A DNA stretch of 64,000 nucleotides from Microbacterium thalli (GTDB taxonomy: Bacteria > Actinomycetota > Actinomycetes > Actinomycetales > Microbacteriaceae). The notes under the pieces are model-generated. The model was given only the letters and a program-made list of their open reading frames with translations, was not told where the DNA came from and made no database searches. Location: NCBI RefSeq assembly GCF_028737325.1, contig NZ_JAQZCH010000002.1, positions 1,178,001-1,242,000 of the forward strand, read 5' to 3'. Positions 55,961-64,000 of the stretch are shown in pieces. Both the position numbers and the translations under genes were made by a program. How positions within the stretch are numbered: the stretch's first letter is position 1; each line of letters opens with the position of its first letter.

Positions 55961-57652
55961 ATGAGCGCGCTCGAGTCCCGCCCGTGGCTGTCGGCCTATG
56001 CCGACGGTGTCCCCGCCGAGATCGACGAGGTGACCCAGACCCTGCCCGAGATGATCGCCGCGAGCGTCTCCGAGCATGGTCCGCGCGTCGCCCTCGAGTT
56101 CTTCGGTGCCACCACGACCTACCGCGAGCTCGGCGAGAGCATCGACCGAGCCGCCGAGGGGCTGCGCCGGATCGGCGTGGCCCCCGGCGACCGCGTCGCG
56201 ATCGTGCTGCCGAACTGCCCGCAGCACGTCGTCGCCTTCTACGCGGCGCTGCGGCTGGGCGCGATCGTCGTCGAGCACAACCCGCTCTACACGGCACGCG
56301 AGCTGCGTCACCAGTTCGAAGACCACGGCGCCCGCTTCGCGATCGTCTGGGACAAGATCGTCGACACGATCGCCGATTTCCCCACCGATCTGCGGGTCGA
56401 GCGCATCATCAGCGTCGACGTCACCGAGGCGCTGCCCCGCGGCAAGCGGATGCTGCTGCGTCTGCCGATCGCGAAGGCCCGCGCCTCGCGTGCGCAGCTG
56501 ACGGCGAAGCCCCGCACGAAGGACGCCCTGCCCTGGTCGAAGCTGCTCGACCGGCGCCGCATCTCCGACCGTGTCGCCGGTCCGAGCCTCGACGACACCG
56601 CGTTGCTGCAGTACACCAGCGGCACGACGGGGCTGCCCAAGGGTGCCGTCCTGACGCATCGCAACCTGCGCGCGAACGCGATGCAGGGGCGGGCGTGGGT
56701 GCCCGGTCTGACCCCGGGCGACGAGACCTTCTACGGTGTGCTGCCGCTGTTCCACGCCTACGGCATGACGCTGTGCCTGACGTTCGCGATGAGCATCGGG
56801 GCCAAGCTCGTGCTGTTCCCGAAGTTCGACGTCGGCCTGCTCGCCGATGCCGCCCGCACGAGCCCGCCGACCTTCCTGCCGGCCGTGCCGCCGATCTACG
56901 ACCAGCTCGCCCGGGCTGCCGCGCGCGGCACGATCGACCTGTCCCGCACCCGGTTCGCGATCTCGGGTGCGATGAGCCTGCCCGTTGCGACGGTCGCGCG
57001 CTGGGAGGAGGCCACCGGCGGCCTGCTCGTCGAGGGCTACGGGATGACGGAGTCCTCGCCCGTCGCGCTCGGCAACCCCATCGGACCGTCGCGGCGCCCG
57101 GGTACGGTCGGCGTGCCGTTCCCGAGCACCGAGATCCGCGTCGTCGATCCCGACGACCCCTCCGTCGACCGCGGACCGGGTGAGGAGGGCGAGCTGCTGC
57201 TGCGCGGTCCCCAGGTCTTCTCGGGCTACTGGCGACGACCGACCGAGACGGCCGACGTGCTGCTTCCGGACGGTTGGCTGCGCACGGGCGACATCGCGGT
57301 GGTCTCCCCCGACGGATTCGTCACGATCGTGGATCGCCTCAAGGAGCTCATCATCACCGGCGGCTTCAACGTCTCGCCGAGCGAGGTCGAGGACACCCTT
57401 CACGCCCACCCGGATGTCGAGGGTGCGGCCGTCGTGGCCGCTCCGCGCAGCTCGGGCGGCGAGGAGGTCGTCGCCGCCGTCGTGCTGCGCGATGGCGCCG
57501 AGCTCGACGTCGAAGGCCTGCGCGACTTCTGTCGCACGCGTCTCGCCGCGTACAAGGTGCCGCGCCGGATCGTCGCCGTCGACGAGCTGCCGCGCTCGCT
57601 CATCGGCAAGGTGCTGCGCCGCCAGGTGCGCGAGCAGCTGCTCGCCGACTGA
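55961..57652 (+). CDS. fadD: Long-chain acyl-CoA ligase (FadD-type, ANL superfamily)
   Basis: A 563-residue AMP-forming ligase. The AMP-binding motif is YTSGTTGLPKGAVLTH, with GYGMTESSPV, TGDIAVVSPDGFVTIVDRLKELIITGGFNVSP and the C-terminal catalytic Lys in PRSLIGKVLRRQ. It activates fatty acids to acyl-CoA for degradation or lipid synthesis. The nearby acyl-CoA dehydrogenase and TetR gene suggest a fatty-acid catabolic cluster. Confidence 0.94.
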   Translation: MSALESRPWLSAYADGVPAEIDEVTQTLPEMIAASVSEHGPRVALEFFGATTTYRELGESIDRAAEGLRRIGVAPGDRVAIVLPNCPQHVVAFYAALRLGAIVVEHNPLYTARELRHQFEDHGARFAIVWDKIVDTIADFPTDLRVERIISVDVTEALPRGKRMLLRLPIAKARASRAQLTAKPRTKDALPWSKLLDRRRISDRVAGPSLDDTALLQYTSGTTGLPKGAVLTHRNLRANAMQGRAWVPGLTPGDETFYGVLPLFHAYGMTLCLTFAMSIGAKLVLFPKFDVGLLADAARTSPPTFLPAVPPIYDQLARAAARGTIDLSRTRFAISGAMSLPVATVARWEEATGGLLVEGYGMTESSPVALGNPIGPSRRPGTVGVPFPSTEIRVVDPDDPSVDRGPGEEGELLLRGPQVFSGYWRRPTETADVLLPDGWLRTGDIAVVSPDGFVTIVDRLKELIITGGFNVSPSEVEDTLHAHPDVEGAAVVAAPRSSGGEEVVAAVVLRDGAELDVEGLRDFCRTRLAAYKVPRRIVAVDELPRSLIGKVLRRQVREQLLAD

Positions 57653-57658
57653 TCCGGA

Positions 57659-59173
57659 TCAGCCCAGACGTCGCAGCCCGGTCGAGGCGGGGCCTTCGAT
57701 GCGCGCGCCGTCGGGAGCGAATCGCGATGCGTGCAGCGGGCAGTCCCACGTGCACTCGAGGTCGTTCCACTCGAGCACCCCGCCCAGGTGCGGACAGACG
57801 GCACTGACGGCACGGGTCTCGCCGCCCACCGTCGACACCCCGACGGGCAGCCCGTGACTGCGGGCCACGGTGCCGGCGCCCTCCGCGGGCCGGGGCACCG
57901 GCGTCGAGCGGGTGAGCGCGCCGGCCCAGCCGCGCGCCGCGACGGCGCCGACCTTGGCGTTCTCGACCGCACCCCGCGCGAGGTCGGCGGGAACCGTGAG
58001 TCGCGTCCCGATCACCGTCATCCACGTCGGCTTCTCGCGCGACTTCTCGCCGCGCAGCTCGCTCGCGATGCGCAGCGCGGCAGCGGGCGCGTTGGTGAGC
58101 CCCCACTTGGCGTACCCGGTCGCGAAGCGCACCCGCCCCAGGGAGCGCGGCATGGCTCCGATGAAGGGCACGAGGTTGTGCGAGGTGTAGTCCTGCGCCG
58201 ACCACCGGTGGGTCTCGGCACCGATGGGGAACGTCTCGCGGGCCCAGGCTACGAGTTCGTCGAGCATGGCCCGCTCGCTGTCGGCCCGCCCGACGGGGTG
58301 CCCGGCTCCCCCGACGATCAGCTGCGGTCGTCCCGCGGGGCCGTCGGCGGCGCTCACGGTGCGCACCGAACGAGTCGGGCTGTCGGCCGAGAGGTACATC
58401 CCGCCCGGTACCGCACCCTCGAGGTCGAACGACACGCAGGCGGAGCGCATTCCGCTGACCTTCGCGAACGACAGTCCGCGGTCGAGGATCGGGGTGCCGG
58501 TCGCCAGGACGACCCGGTCGGCGAAGAGAGGGCCGGCGTCGGTGTCGACGCGGGCACGGGGCAGCACGCGCACGCGACTCACGGCGGTGTGCAGGTGCAG
58601 GCGCCCGCCGGCCGCGACGAAGGCTCCTGCCAGTGCCGTCAACAGGCTCATCGGATCGATCGCGCGCTGCCGGTCCAGCGCGACGGCGCTGGTCATGCGG
58701 ACGGGACCGGCGGCGAGCTCGTCGGCGTCGGCCAGCCGCACGTCGAGGCCCGCCTCCCGGGCCGCCCGGTACTCCTCGGTCACAGCGGCGACACCGTCGG
58801 CGCCGGCGGCGTGGGTGTACGCGGTGCGTTCGGTCGTGGCGACGCCGAGCTCGTCGGCGGCGCTCGTCACCCACTCGAATCCGTCGCGGTTGGCCTCGAC
58901 GTAGGCCTGCACGAGCGACGCGGGGTGGTGCCGCCGCAGCGACGAGAGCGTCGTGCCCTGCAGCAGCGAGATCTTGCCCGTGTTCGACCCCGAGGCGAGC
59001 TCGCCGATGCCGCCGCGCTCGACGATGGCGACATCCATTCCCGCGCGGACGAGTTCGAGGGCCGTCGCCAGACCGGTGAGCCCGGCGCCCACGATGACGA
59101 CGTCGTGACGACGCCCGGCCTCGAGCGGCATTCCGGCGACGGCGGGCGAGTCGGTCTTCCAGAGGGGCGTCAT
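57659..59173 (-). CDS. FAD-dependent oxidoreductase with C-terminal Rieske [2Fe-2S] domain
   Basis: A 504-residue fusion. The DAO-type FAD domain starts at HDVVIVGAGLTGLATALELVRAG; the last about 90 residues form a Rieske domain with cluster ligands in CPHLGG and CPLHAS. Such fusions oxidise amines or related substrates, with electrons passing between FAD and the iron-sulphur centre. Substrate unknown. It is divergent from the TetR gene (59235); a TGACAC half-site between them could control both. Confidence 0.88.
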   Translation of the reverse strand: MTPLWKTDSPAVAGMPLEAGRRHDVVIVGAGLTGLATALELVRAGMDVAIVERGGIGELASGSNTGKISLLQGTTLSSLRRHHPASLVQAYVEANRDGFEWVTSAADELGVATTERTAYTHAAGADGVAAVTEEYRAAREAGLDVRLADADELAAGPVRMTSAVALDRQRAIDPMSLLTALAGAFVAAGGRLHLHTAVSRVRVLPRARVDTDAGPLFADRVVLATGTPILDRGLSFAKVSGMRSACVSFDLEGAVPGGMYLSADSPTRSVRTVSAADGPAGRPQLIVGGAGHPVGRADSERAMLDELVAWARETFPIGAETHRWSAQDYTSHNLVPFIGAMPRSLGRVRFATGYAKWGLTNAPAAALRIASELRGEKSREKPTWMTVIGTRLTVPADLARGAVENAKVGAVAARGWAGALTRSTPVPRPAEGAGTVARSHGLPVGVSTVGGETRAVSAVCPHLGGVLEWNDLECTWDCPLHASRFAPDGARIEGPASTGLRRLG

Positions 59174-59214
59174 GCTCCGCAGTCAACGCGTCCGCACCCG
59201 GCGCGACAACGACT

Positions 59215-59226
59215 TGACACTAGGCT
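59215..59226. promoter_or_regulatory. TetR-gene promoter with operator half-site
   Basis: TGACACTAGGCT combines a half of the GACAC-N3-GTGTC palindrome (see 59920) with the probable -10 box TAGGCT (59221-59226), eight bases before the TetR ATG. Overlap suggests autorepression. Confidence 0.45.
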
Positions 59227-59234
59227 CGGTGCCC

Positions 59235-59900
59235 ATGACCGACGCTTCCCGCACCGCCGGAGACGCGGTCGTCGCGGCAGCGGTCGCGCTGTTCGACGAG
59301 CGGGGGTACGACCAGACCTCGGTCGACGACATCGCACGCGCAGCCGGGGTCTCGCGCTCGACCTTCTTCCGGCAGTACGGCGGCAAGGACGACGTGGTCT
59401 TCGCCGACCACGAGGTCGTGCTCGGCGCGCTGCGCGCCGTGTTCGATGCACCGCACGACAGCCCATGGCGTGCGGTGTGCGCGGCGGCGCTCGCGGCGTT
59501 CGACCACTTCGCGGGCGACCTCGACCTGGCCCGCCGCCGATACCGCGTCGTGCGCGGCATCCCGGCGCTGCGCGACCGCGAGATCGTGACGGTGTTCCGG
59601 TACGAGCGCCTCTTCGCCGATCACCTGCGCGAACGCGCCCCCGGGCTCGAACCGGTCGACGCCGTCGCGTTCGGGGCCGCCGTGACCGCCGTGCACAACC
59701 ACGTGCTGCGCCGGCTGATCCGCGACGAGCCGGGCGTCTCGCGCACAACCCTCGCCCGCGCGCTCGACGACCTGCTGCACCGGTTCGGCGTGCACCCGGA
59801 CGGCGAACCGCCGGCCGCCGACGACCTCGTCGTGGCGGTCTTCCCCCGCCGGATGCCGCTCGCCGAGGTCGCCCGCCGATTGCGCGACGACCTGCCCTGA
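59235..59900 (+). CDS. TetR-family transcriptional regulator
   Basis: A 221-residue regulator. The N-terminal helix-turn-helix reads AVALFDERGYDQTSVDDIARAAGVSRSTFFRQYGGKDDVV, typical of TetR; the C-terminal ligand domain is helical. The ATG at 59235 (MTDASRT) is used rather than an upstream one because the latter would span the promoter. Two palindromes lie just downstream, overlapping the acyl-CoA dehydrogenase promoter, so it probably represses that gene in response to an acyl-CoA. Confidence 0.92.
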   Translation: MTDASRTAGDAVVAAAVALFDERGYDQTSVDDIARAAGVSRSTFFRQYGGKDDVVFADHEVVLGALRAVFDAPHDSPWRAVCAAALAAFDHFAGDLDLARRRYRVVRGIPALRDREIVTVFRYERLFADHLRERAPGLEPVDAVAFGAAVTAVHNHVLRRLIRDEPGVSRTTLARALDDLLHRFGVHPDGEPPAADDLVVAVFPRRMPLAEVARRLRDDLP

Positions 59901-59919
59901 TCGGCATCGTGAAACCGGT

Positions 59920-59954
59920 GACACTGGGTGTCGCCGCGGGTGATACTGGATGTC
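59920..59954. promoter_or_regulatory. Paired TetR operators over the acyl-CoA dehydrogenase promoter
   Basis: Site 1, GACAC-TGG-GTGTC (59920-59932), is a perfect 13-bp palindrome. Site 2, GATACTGGATGTC (59942-59954), is a degenerate copy exactly 22 bp away and ends at the base before the ATG. GATACT in site 2 would serve as the -10 box of a leaderless message. Confidence 0.65.
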
Positions 59955-61199
59955 ATGAGCACCGATGCCCACCGTGATGACCTCCTGCCCGGCGAGAGCG
60001 TGGCGTCGTACGACGTCACCGGCCGTCGCGACACCGACTACTACGGCATCTTCGCGGACGTGCCCGCCGCCGACCGGGCGGCGTGGGATCGCGCACGCGC
60101 CTTCGTCGACGAGGTCGACACCCGGATGCAGCACGCCTGGGACACCGCGACGTACCCGGTCGACCTGGTGCGCCGGATGGGCGAACTCGACCTCTACGTC
60201 GACGGCGTCGATCACCCCGCGCTGACGCGCATCTCGCCGCTCGGGGCGGGCCTGGTGAACATGGAGATCTCGCGCGGCGACGGTTCGCTCGGCACGATCC
60301 TCGCGGTGCAGGGCGGCCTCTCGGTGCGCACGCTCGCGCTGTACGGCTCGCCCGCGCAGCAGAAGCGATGGCTGCGACCGCTCGCGACCGGCGAGGTGCT
60401 CGGCAGCTTCGCCCTCACCGAACCCGACCACGGCTCCGACTCGGTCTCGCTCGAGACCGTCGCCCGGCGCGAGGGCGACGAGTGGGTGCTGCGCGGGACG
60501 AAGAAGTGGATCGGCAACGGCGCCTCGGGCGGCATCACATTCGTGTGGGCGCGCGTCGACGACGACGGCGACGAGCTGCACGGCGCGGTGCGCTGCTTCC
60601 TCGTCGAGCAGGATCGCCCCGGATACACCGGCACCGTGATCACGGGCAAGGCGTCGCTGCGCGGCATCCATCAGGCCCACATCGCCCTGCGGGATGTCCG
60701 CCTGCCGCTCGACGCGGTGCTCGAGGGCACCCGCTCGTTCCGCGACGCGTCGACCGTGCTCTACGCCACCCGCTCGGGAGTGGCGTGGTCGGCGCTCGGC
60801 CACGCCACCGCCTGCTACGAGGCCGCGCTGCAGTACGCGATGCAGCGGGTGCAGTTCGGTCGTCCGCTGGCGCGCTCGCAGATGGTGCAGGAGCGGCTGG
60901 CCCAGATGCTCGACGAACTCACCGCGATGCAGCTGTACTGCCGCCGCCTCGCCGAGCTCGAGACCTCCGGCGGACTCCGGCCGACCCAGGCCTCGCTGGC
61001 GAAGTACCACAACACCCGCGCCGCGCGACGGATCGCCCAGACCGCGCGCGACCTGCTCGGCGGCAACGGCATCCTGCTCGAGAACGGGGTGATGCAGCAC
61101 ATGGCCGATATCGAGGCGATCCACACCTACGAGGGCACCGAGAGCGTGCAGGCCCTGCTGCTGGGCCGCGACATCACCGGCGTCGGCGCGTTCACCTGA
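59955..61199 (+). CDS. Acyl-CoA dehydrogenase, glutaryl-CoA dehydrogenase-like
   Basis: A 414-residue flavoenzyme. FAD/substrate regions include FALTEPDHGSDSVSLET and KKWIGNGASGG; the C-terminal block HTYEGTESVQALLLGRDITG holds the probable catalytic Glu at about residue 393, in the position used by glutaryl-CoA dehydrogenase and related long-branch enzymes. The ATG at 59955 is chosen because operators and the -10 box occupy the DNA before it. It probably catalyses the first oxidation of an acyl-CoA; chain specificity unknown. Confidence 0.92.
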   Translation: MSTDAHRDDLLPGESVASYDVTGRRDTDYYGIFADVPAADRAAWDRARAFVDEVDTRMQHAWDTATYPVDLVRRMGELDLYVDGVDHPALTRISPLGAGLVNMEISRGDGSLGTILAVQGGLSVRTLALYGSPAQQKRWLRPLATGEVLGSFALTEPDHGSDSVSLETVARREGDEWVLRGTKKWIGNGASGGITFVWARVDDDGDELHGAVRCFLVEQDRPGYTGTVITGKASLRGIHQAHIALRDVRLPLDAVLEGTRSFRDASTVLYATRSGVAWSALGHATACYEAALQYAMQRVQFGRPLARSQMVQERLAQMLDELTAMQLYCRRLAELETSGGLRPTQASLAKYHNTRAARRIAQTARDLLGGNGILLENGVMQHMADIEAIHTYEGTESVQALLLGRDITGVGAFT

Positions 61200-61215
61200 G
61201 CCGCGCCCGATCGCG

Positions 61216-62313
61216 TCAGCGACCGGCGCGGTCAGCGGCGACGGCCGCGTCGATGCGGCGCTGCGTGCGGCCTCGCCCGCGCACGACGAGCATCGCCACG
61301 AGCGCGGCGATTCCCGCACCGAGCATGACGACGGCGAGCGATGACCACGGCACGGCCGGAGTCGAGAACCCCGCGGATGCCGCTTCGGGCAACGGCACCC
61401 GGTCGTCGCCGAGCGACACGGGGGTGACGGTGACCTCGCCGGCGGCGAAGAACATCGGCGCGAGCGGCACCTCGATGCGCTGCGTCGCCGTGCCGCCGGG
61501 CAGCACCTCGAACGCCTCGCCGGTTCCCGCGCCGGGCATCAGCCCCAGCGGACCCGATGCGTCGGCGGCGGCGCTCGCGCCGAACCGCACGTTGCCGGTG
61601 TTGGTCACGCGGTACTCCACCGTCAGTGTGCCCGGGGCGAACGGAACCCACGACGGCGAGTAGCTCGCGGTCGCCGCGTCGACGCGCAGCGCGGGGGCGA
61701 TCTCGCCGGCGACCTGCAGGTGCACGCGCACGCCGACCCGGTGCGTCAGCGTCACCCCGGCGTCCTCGGTCGAGAGCGCGACGACGATGCCGGCGGGATG
61801 ATCGCCCGGCGTCGCGTCGGCGGGCACGGCGATGGTCACCGGCAGCACCCGGGTCTCGCCCGACGCGAGCGTCAGCGCCCCGCCGTCGAGGCCGTCGACC
61901 TGCAGCCAGGCTCCACCCGCGGCGGGGTCGTCGGTGCGGACGTCGAAGGCGCCGTCGGTGCCCACGACACCGTCCCCGGTCGCGACGGCGAAGGCGGCGT
62001 CCTCGGCGGAGTGGTTCGTCACCGCGATGGCGTCGCGCACGCTCGTGCCGGGGTCGACGACGTGCCGCAGCGACACGCGCCCGTCGGGTCCGGCGTCGTC
62101 GGCCGGGACGACGCCCCACTCGACGGCGGGCGGCTCGACCGCCTCGGTGACCACAGCGGCAGACGACGCGGGGGCCGCAGCGAGGATGAGGGATGCCGGC
62201 GCCGCGACGGCCGCCGCGGAAGGCAGGGCCGCCTCGCCGACGACGAGCGCGGCCAGGAGGGCGAGAGCGCCGGCTGCGGGCAGCACGGCGCGACGGGAAC
62301 GAGAGCGGAACAT
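61216..62313 (-). CDS. Secreted DUF916-type (WxL-associated) surface protein with C-terminal membrane anchor
   Basis: A 365-residue protein with an N-terminal signal sequence (RSRSRRAVLPAAGALALLAALVVG). The middle shows DUF916-like beta strands (VVDPGTSVRDAIAVTNHS; ETRVLPVTIAVPADATPGDHPAGIVVAL). A C-terminal membrane helix (about 325-347) is followed by a basic tail, so it is anchored with its bulk outside. DUF916 proteins of Firmicutes bind peptidoglycan and support WxL surface proteins; a similar scaffolding role for the adjacent phosphatase is inferred. Confidence 0.8.
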   Translation of the reverse strand: MFRSRSRRAVLPAAGALALLAALVVGEAALPSAAAVAAPASLILAAAPASSAAVVTEAVEPPAVEWGVVPADDAGPDGRVSLRHVVDPGTSVRDAIAVTNHSAEDAAFAVATGDGVVGTDGAFDVRTDDPAAGGAWLQVDGLDGGALTLASGETRVLPVTIAVPADATPGDHPAGIVVALSTEDAGVTLTHRVGVRVHLQVAGEIAPALRVDAATASYSPSWVPFAPGTLTVEYRVTNTGNVRFGASAAADASGPLGLMPGAGTGEAFEVLPGGTATQRIEVPLAPMFFAAGEVTVTPVSLGDDRVPLPEAASAGFSTPAVPWSSLAVVMLGAGIAALVAMLVVRGRGRTQRRIDAAVAADRAGR

Positions 62314-62333
62314 GGGGGGATCTCCGAGTCGAG

Positions 62334-62365
62334 GATGGGGGCGGGCACGGCGGCCCGCCCCCATC
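62334..62365 (-). terminator. Hairpin between phosphatase and DUF916 genes
   Basis: Perfect 13-base arms GATGGGGGCGGGC / GCCCGCCCCCATC with a 6-base loop, seven bases after the phosphatase stop and 21 bases before the DUF916 start. It may terminate or attenuate transcription between the two genes. Confidence 0.7.
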
Positions 62366-62371
62366 GGTACG

Positions 62372-64000
62372 TCAGTCCTGCGCGAACAAGGTGAGGGTGA
62401 TCTCGCTGCCGTAACGACCGCCGGCCGCTTCGGCCGGGATCGACAGGTCGAGGTCGGCCCCAACGACGGTCGACCCCAGGCGCGAGATGCGGTCGGCTGC
62501 GGCGAGCGTCGCCGGACCCTCGAGCGTCGCGCGTCCGCCCGCGGCGGCGCCGGACTCCGAGCGCACGATGCGCGGCGTCCAGGCGAGGTTCTTCGCCTCG
62601 AGCGTGCGGTTGCCGGCGACGAACTCGCTCGCCGATCCGGCCAGCGTCCAGCCTCGACCCTGCGCACGCACCTCGTTGCGGGTGTCGGCCACCGTCACGA
62701 GCGGGAGGGTCGCGTCGAGGTCGGCGCCCGACCCGGCGAAGGCCACCCGCTCACCCGAGTGCGCGACGCTCAGGCTCAGCGCACCGTCGGCCTGCTGCCC
62801 CGCGACCGTGGCCTCGAGGGCGACGGCATCCGCCGAGCTGCGCTCGCCATGACCGAGGAAGTCGAAGAGCGTCTCGCCGATGGCGGTGTTGTCGAGGTAG
62901 GCGCCACGCACGAGGTCCCACTGGTCGGCGCGCGCGTCGAGGACCTCGGCGCCCGCCCCCTTCGCGAACACCGGCACGAGGGCGTTGGTGTGGCCGCCCG
63001 AGTGCCAGGTGAGGTCGGGAAGCTGACCCGCGGTGCCCGTCATCGGCGTCCAGCCGACCTCGGGTCCCGCGCCGGCGCCGGCGAGGTAGCCGGTCTCGTG
63101 GTCGGCGGTGACGATGACGAGCGTCTCGTCCCAACTGCTGTTCTTCTCGACCCAGGCCTCGACGGCCTCGACCGACTCGTTGAAGGCCATCTGCTCCTCG
63201 ATGAGGCGCGTCGTCTGGTTGGCGTGCCCGGCCCAGTCGACCGCGCCGCCCTCGACCATGAGGAAGAAGCCCTCGTCGCCCTTGTCGAGCACGTTGAGGG
63301 CGCCGAGCGCGAGCGTGTCGAGGTCGGCGACGTCGTTGGCGGGGTCGGTGTGCGGGAGCACCTCGTCGTTGGCGAGGCCGGGGCGGTTGTACTGCAGCGT
63401 CTCGGCCACCTGCGCGAGCCCGAACACCTTGTCGGGAACGGCCGTGCCGGCGGCGAGCGCCTCGAAGTCGGCCGTGTCGTCGACGAAGCTGTAGGGCGTG
63501 GCGCCGGTCGAGACCCGCTCGTAGTCGTGCTGCGAGATCCAGGTCCAGTTCGCCTCGCGGGGCTGGTGCGCGTCGGTGTAGAGCGGGTGCCCGCCGCCCA
63601 TGAGCACGTCCACGCCGCTGTCGATCATCTCGGTCGCCAGACCCTGATAGTCGTTGCGGTCGGCGTTGTGGGCGATGAAGCCGGCAGGGGTGGCGTGGTT
63701 GAACGGCACGGAGGTGACCAGGCCGACCTTCTTGCCGACGGCCTGCGCCTGCTGTCCGACGGTGAGCAGTTCGTCGCCGCCCGGGGTGATGCCGAGCATG
63801 CCGTTGTTCGTCTTCACGCCGGTGCCGAGCGCGGTGCCGGCGGCGGCGGAGTCGGTCGCACCGGAGGCCACCCACCCGAAGTCGCCCCACGCCTTCTCGG
63901 TGACGTACTCCGCCCGCCCCGAGGCCGAGTAGTGCGACTGGGCGACCTGCACCGGCCAGGTCTCGTACACCTGGCCGGGCGTCGCCGGAGCGTGGGCGAC
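62372..64000 (-). CDS. Alkaline phosphatase (PhoA family), N-terminus beyond window
   Basis: The 542 visible C-terminal residues include the nucleophile region GATDSAAAGTALGTG and the metal-binding stretches VEGGAVDWAGHANQ, TADHETGY and HSGGHTNALVPV, so it is a metal-dependent phosphomonoesterase acting outside the cell. After the catalytic domain there is a beta-rich C-terminal extension of about 130 residues ending IPAEAAGGRYGSEITLTLFAQD, like secreted actinobacterial and WxL-type proteins. The open frame continues past 64000, so signal peptide and start are not visible. Confidence 0.93.
   Translation of the reverse strand, partial: VAHAPATPGQVYETWPVQVAQSHYSASGRAEYVTEKAWGDFGWVASGATDSAAAGTALGTGVKTNNGMLGITPGGDELLTVGQQAQAVGKKVGLVTSVPFNHATPAGFIAHNADRNDYQGLATEMIDSGVDVLMGGGHPLYTDAHQPREANWTWISQHDYERVSTGATPYSFVDDTADFEALAAGTAVPDKVFGLAQVAETLQYNRPGLANDEVLPHTDPANDVADLDTLALGALNVLDKGDEGFFLMVEGGAVDWAGHANQTTRLIEEQMAFNESVEAVEAWVEKNSSWDETLVIVTADHETGYLAGAGAGPEVGWTPMTGTAGQLPDLTWHSGGHTNALVPVFAKGAGAEVLDARADQWDLVRGAYLDNTAIGETLFDFLGHGERSSADAVALEATVAGQQADGALSLSVAHSGERVAFAGSGADLDATLPLVTVADTRNEVRAQGRGWTLAGSASEFVAGNRTLEAKNLAWTPRIVRSESGAAAGGRATLEGPATLAAADRISRLGSTVVGADLDLSIPAEAAGGRYGSEITLTLFAQD

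Noticed and set aside
59220..61319. 699-codon minus-strand frame opposite the TetR and acyl-CoA dehydrogenase genes
   Set aside because: Spans two real genes and their operators and has no domain signature.

Overview
The window is high-GC actinobacterial DNA, most likely from a Microbacterium-like member of the Microbacteriaceae. The evidence is very GC-rich codon usage, many GTG starts and four-base ATGA/GTGA gene overlaps, -10 boxes of the TAGNNT type (several placed for leaderless transcripts), a monomeric NADP-isocitrate dehydrogenase, and a sucCD / perM-purN-purH neighbourhood like that of other Actinobacteria. No rRNA, tRNA, insertion sequence or CRISPR array was seen.

Layout. 1-5127 (minus): a ROK repressor, binding protein, two permeases and a ROK kinase form a sugar-uptake operon under two copies of a 21-bp palindrome. 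5301-7837 (plus): a lipoprotein, an L,D-transpeptidase and a GNAT acetyltransferase. 7904-10120 (minus): icd. 10237-18929 (plus): a hemicellulose/xyloglucan-oligosaccharide locus with an acetyl-xylan-type esterase, BadF-type sugar kinase, LacI repressor, ABC importer and a YicI-type alpha-xylosidase. 18981-24816 (minus): a heterodimeric ABC exporter, then an Ada-AlkA fusion overlapping an O6-methylguanine methyltransferase gene.

24964-45984 holds the unusual part, a type VII (ESX)-like secretion locus. It encodes an FHA-containing EccC ATPase with three FtsK domains, an RDD-FHA membrane protein, several WXG100-like proteins (two of them identical), an LXG-like candidate substrate with a membrane hairpin, a DUF1023-type hydrolase with a helical N-terminus, three related lipoproteins, and a family of four-helix membrane proteins with a conserved WWRLE motif, one of which is a clear pseudogene and another frameshifted. 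No EccB, EccD, EccE or mycosin gene lies in the window. Three or four promoters in this locus share a palindrome GGGGAG-N2-CTCCCC at a near-constant distance from the -10 box, so they probably form one regulon. The 30-40 kb part is also depleted of a GGCATCC/GGATGCC heptamer that is dense in its flanks, which suggests a separate origin.

46060-64000 returns to core functions: purH, purN, perM, an NCS2 purine permease, sucCD, a DesK/NarL-type two-component pair, a small membrane protein, a fatty-acid cluster (acyl-CoA ligase, Rieske FAD oxidoreductase, TetR regulator, acyl-CoA dehydrogenase), a DUF916-type surface protein and a partial alkaline phosphatase. An identical 18-bp palindromic element lies upstream of both icd and sucC, implying joint control of two TCA-cycle steps.
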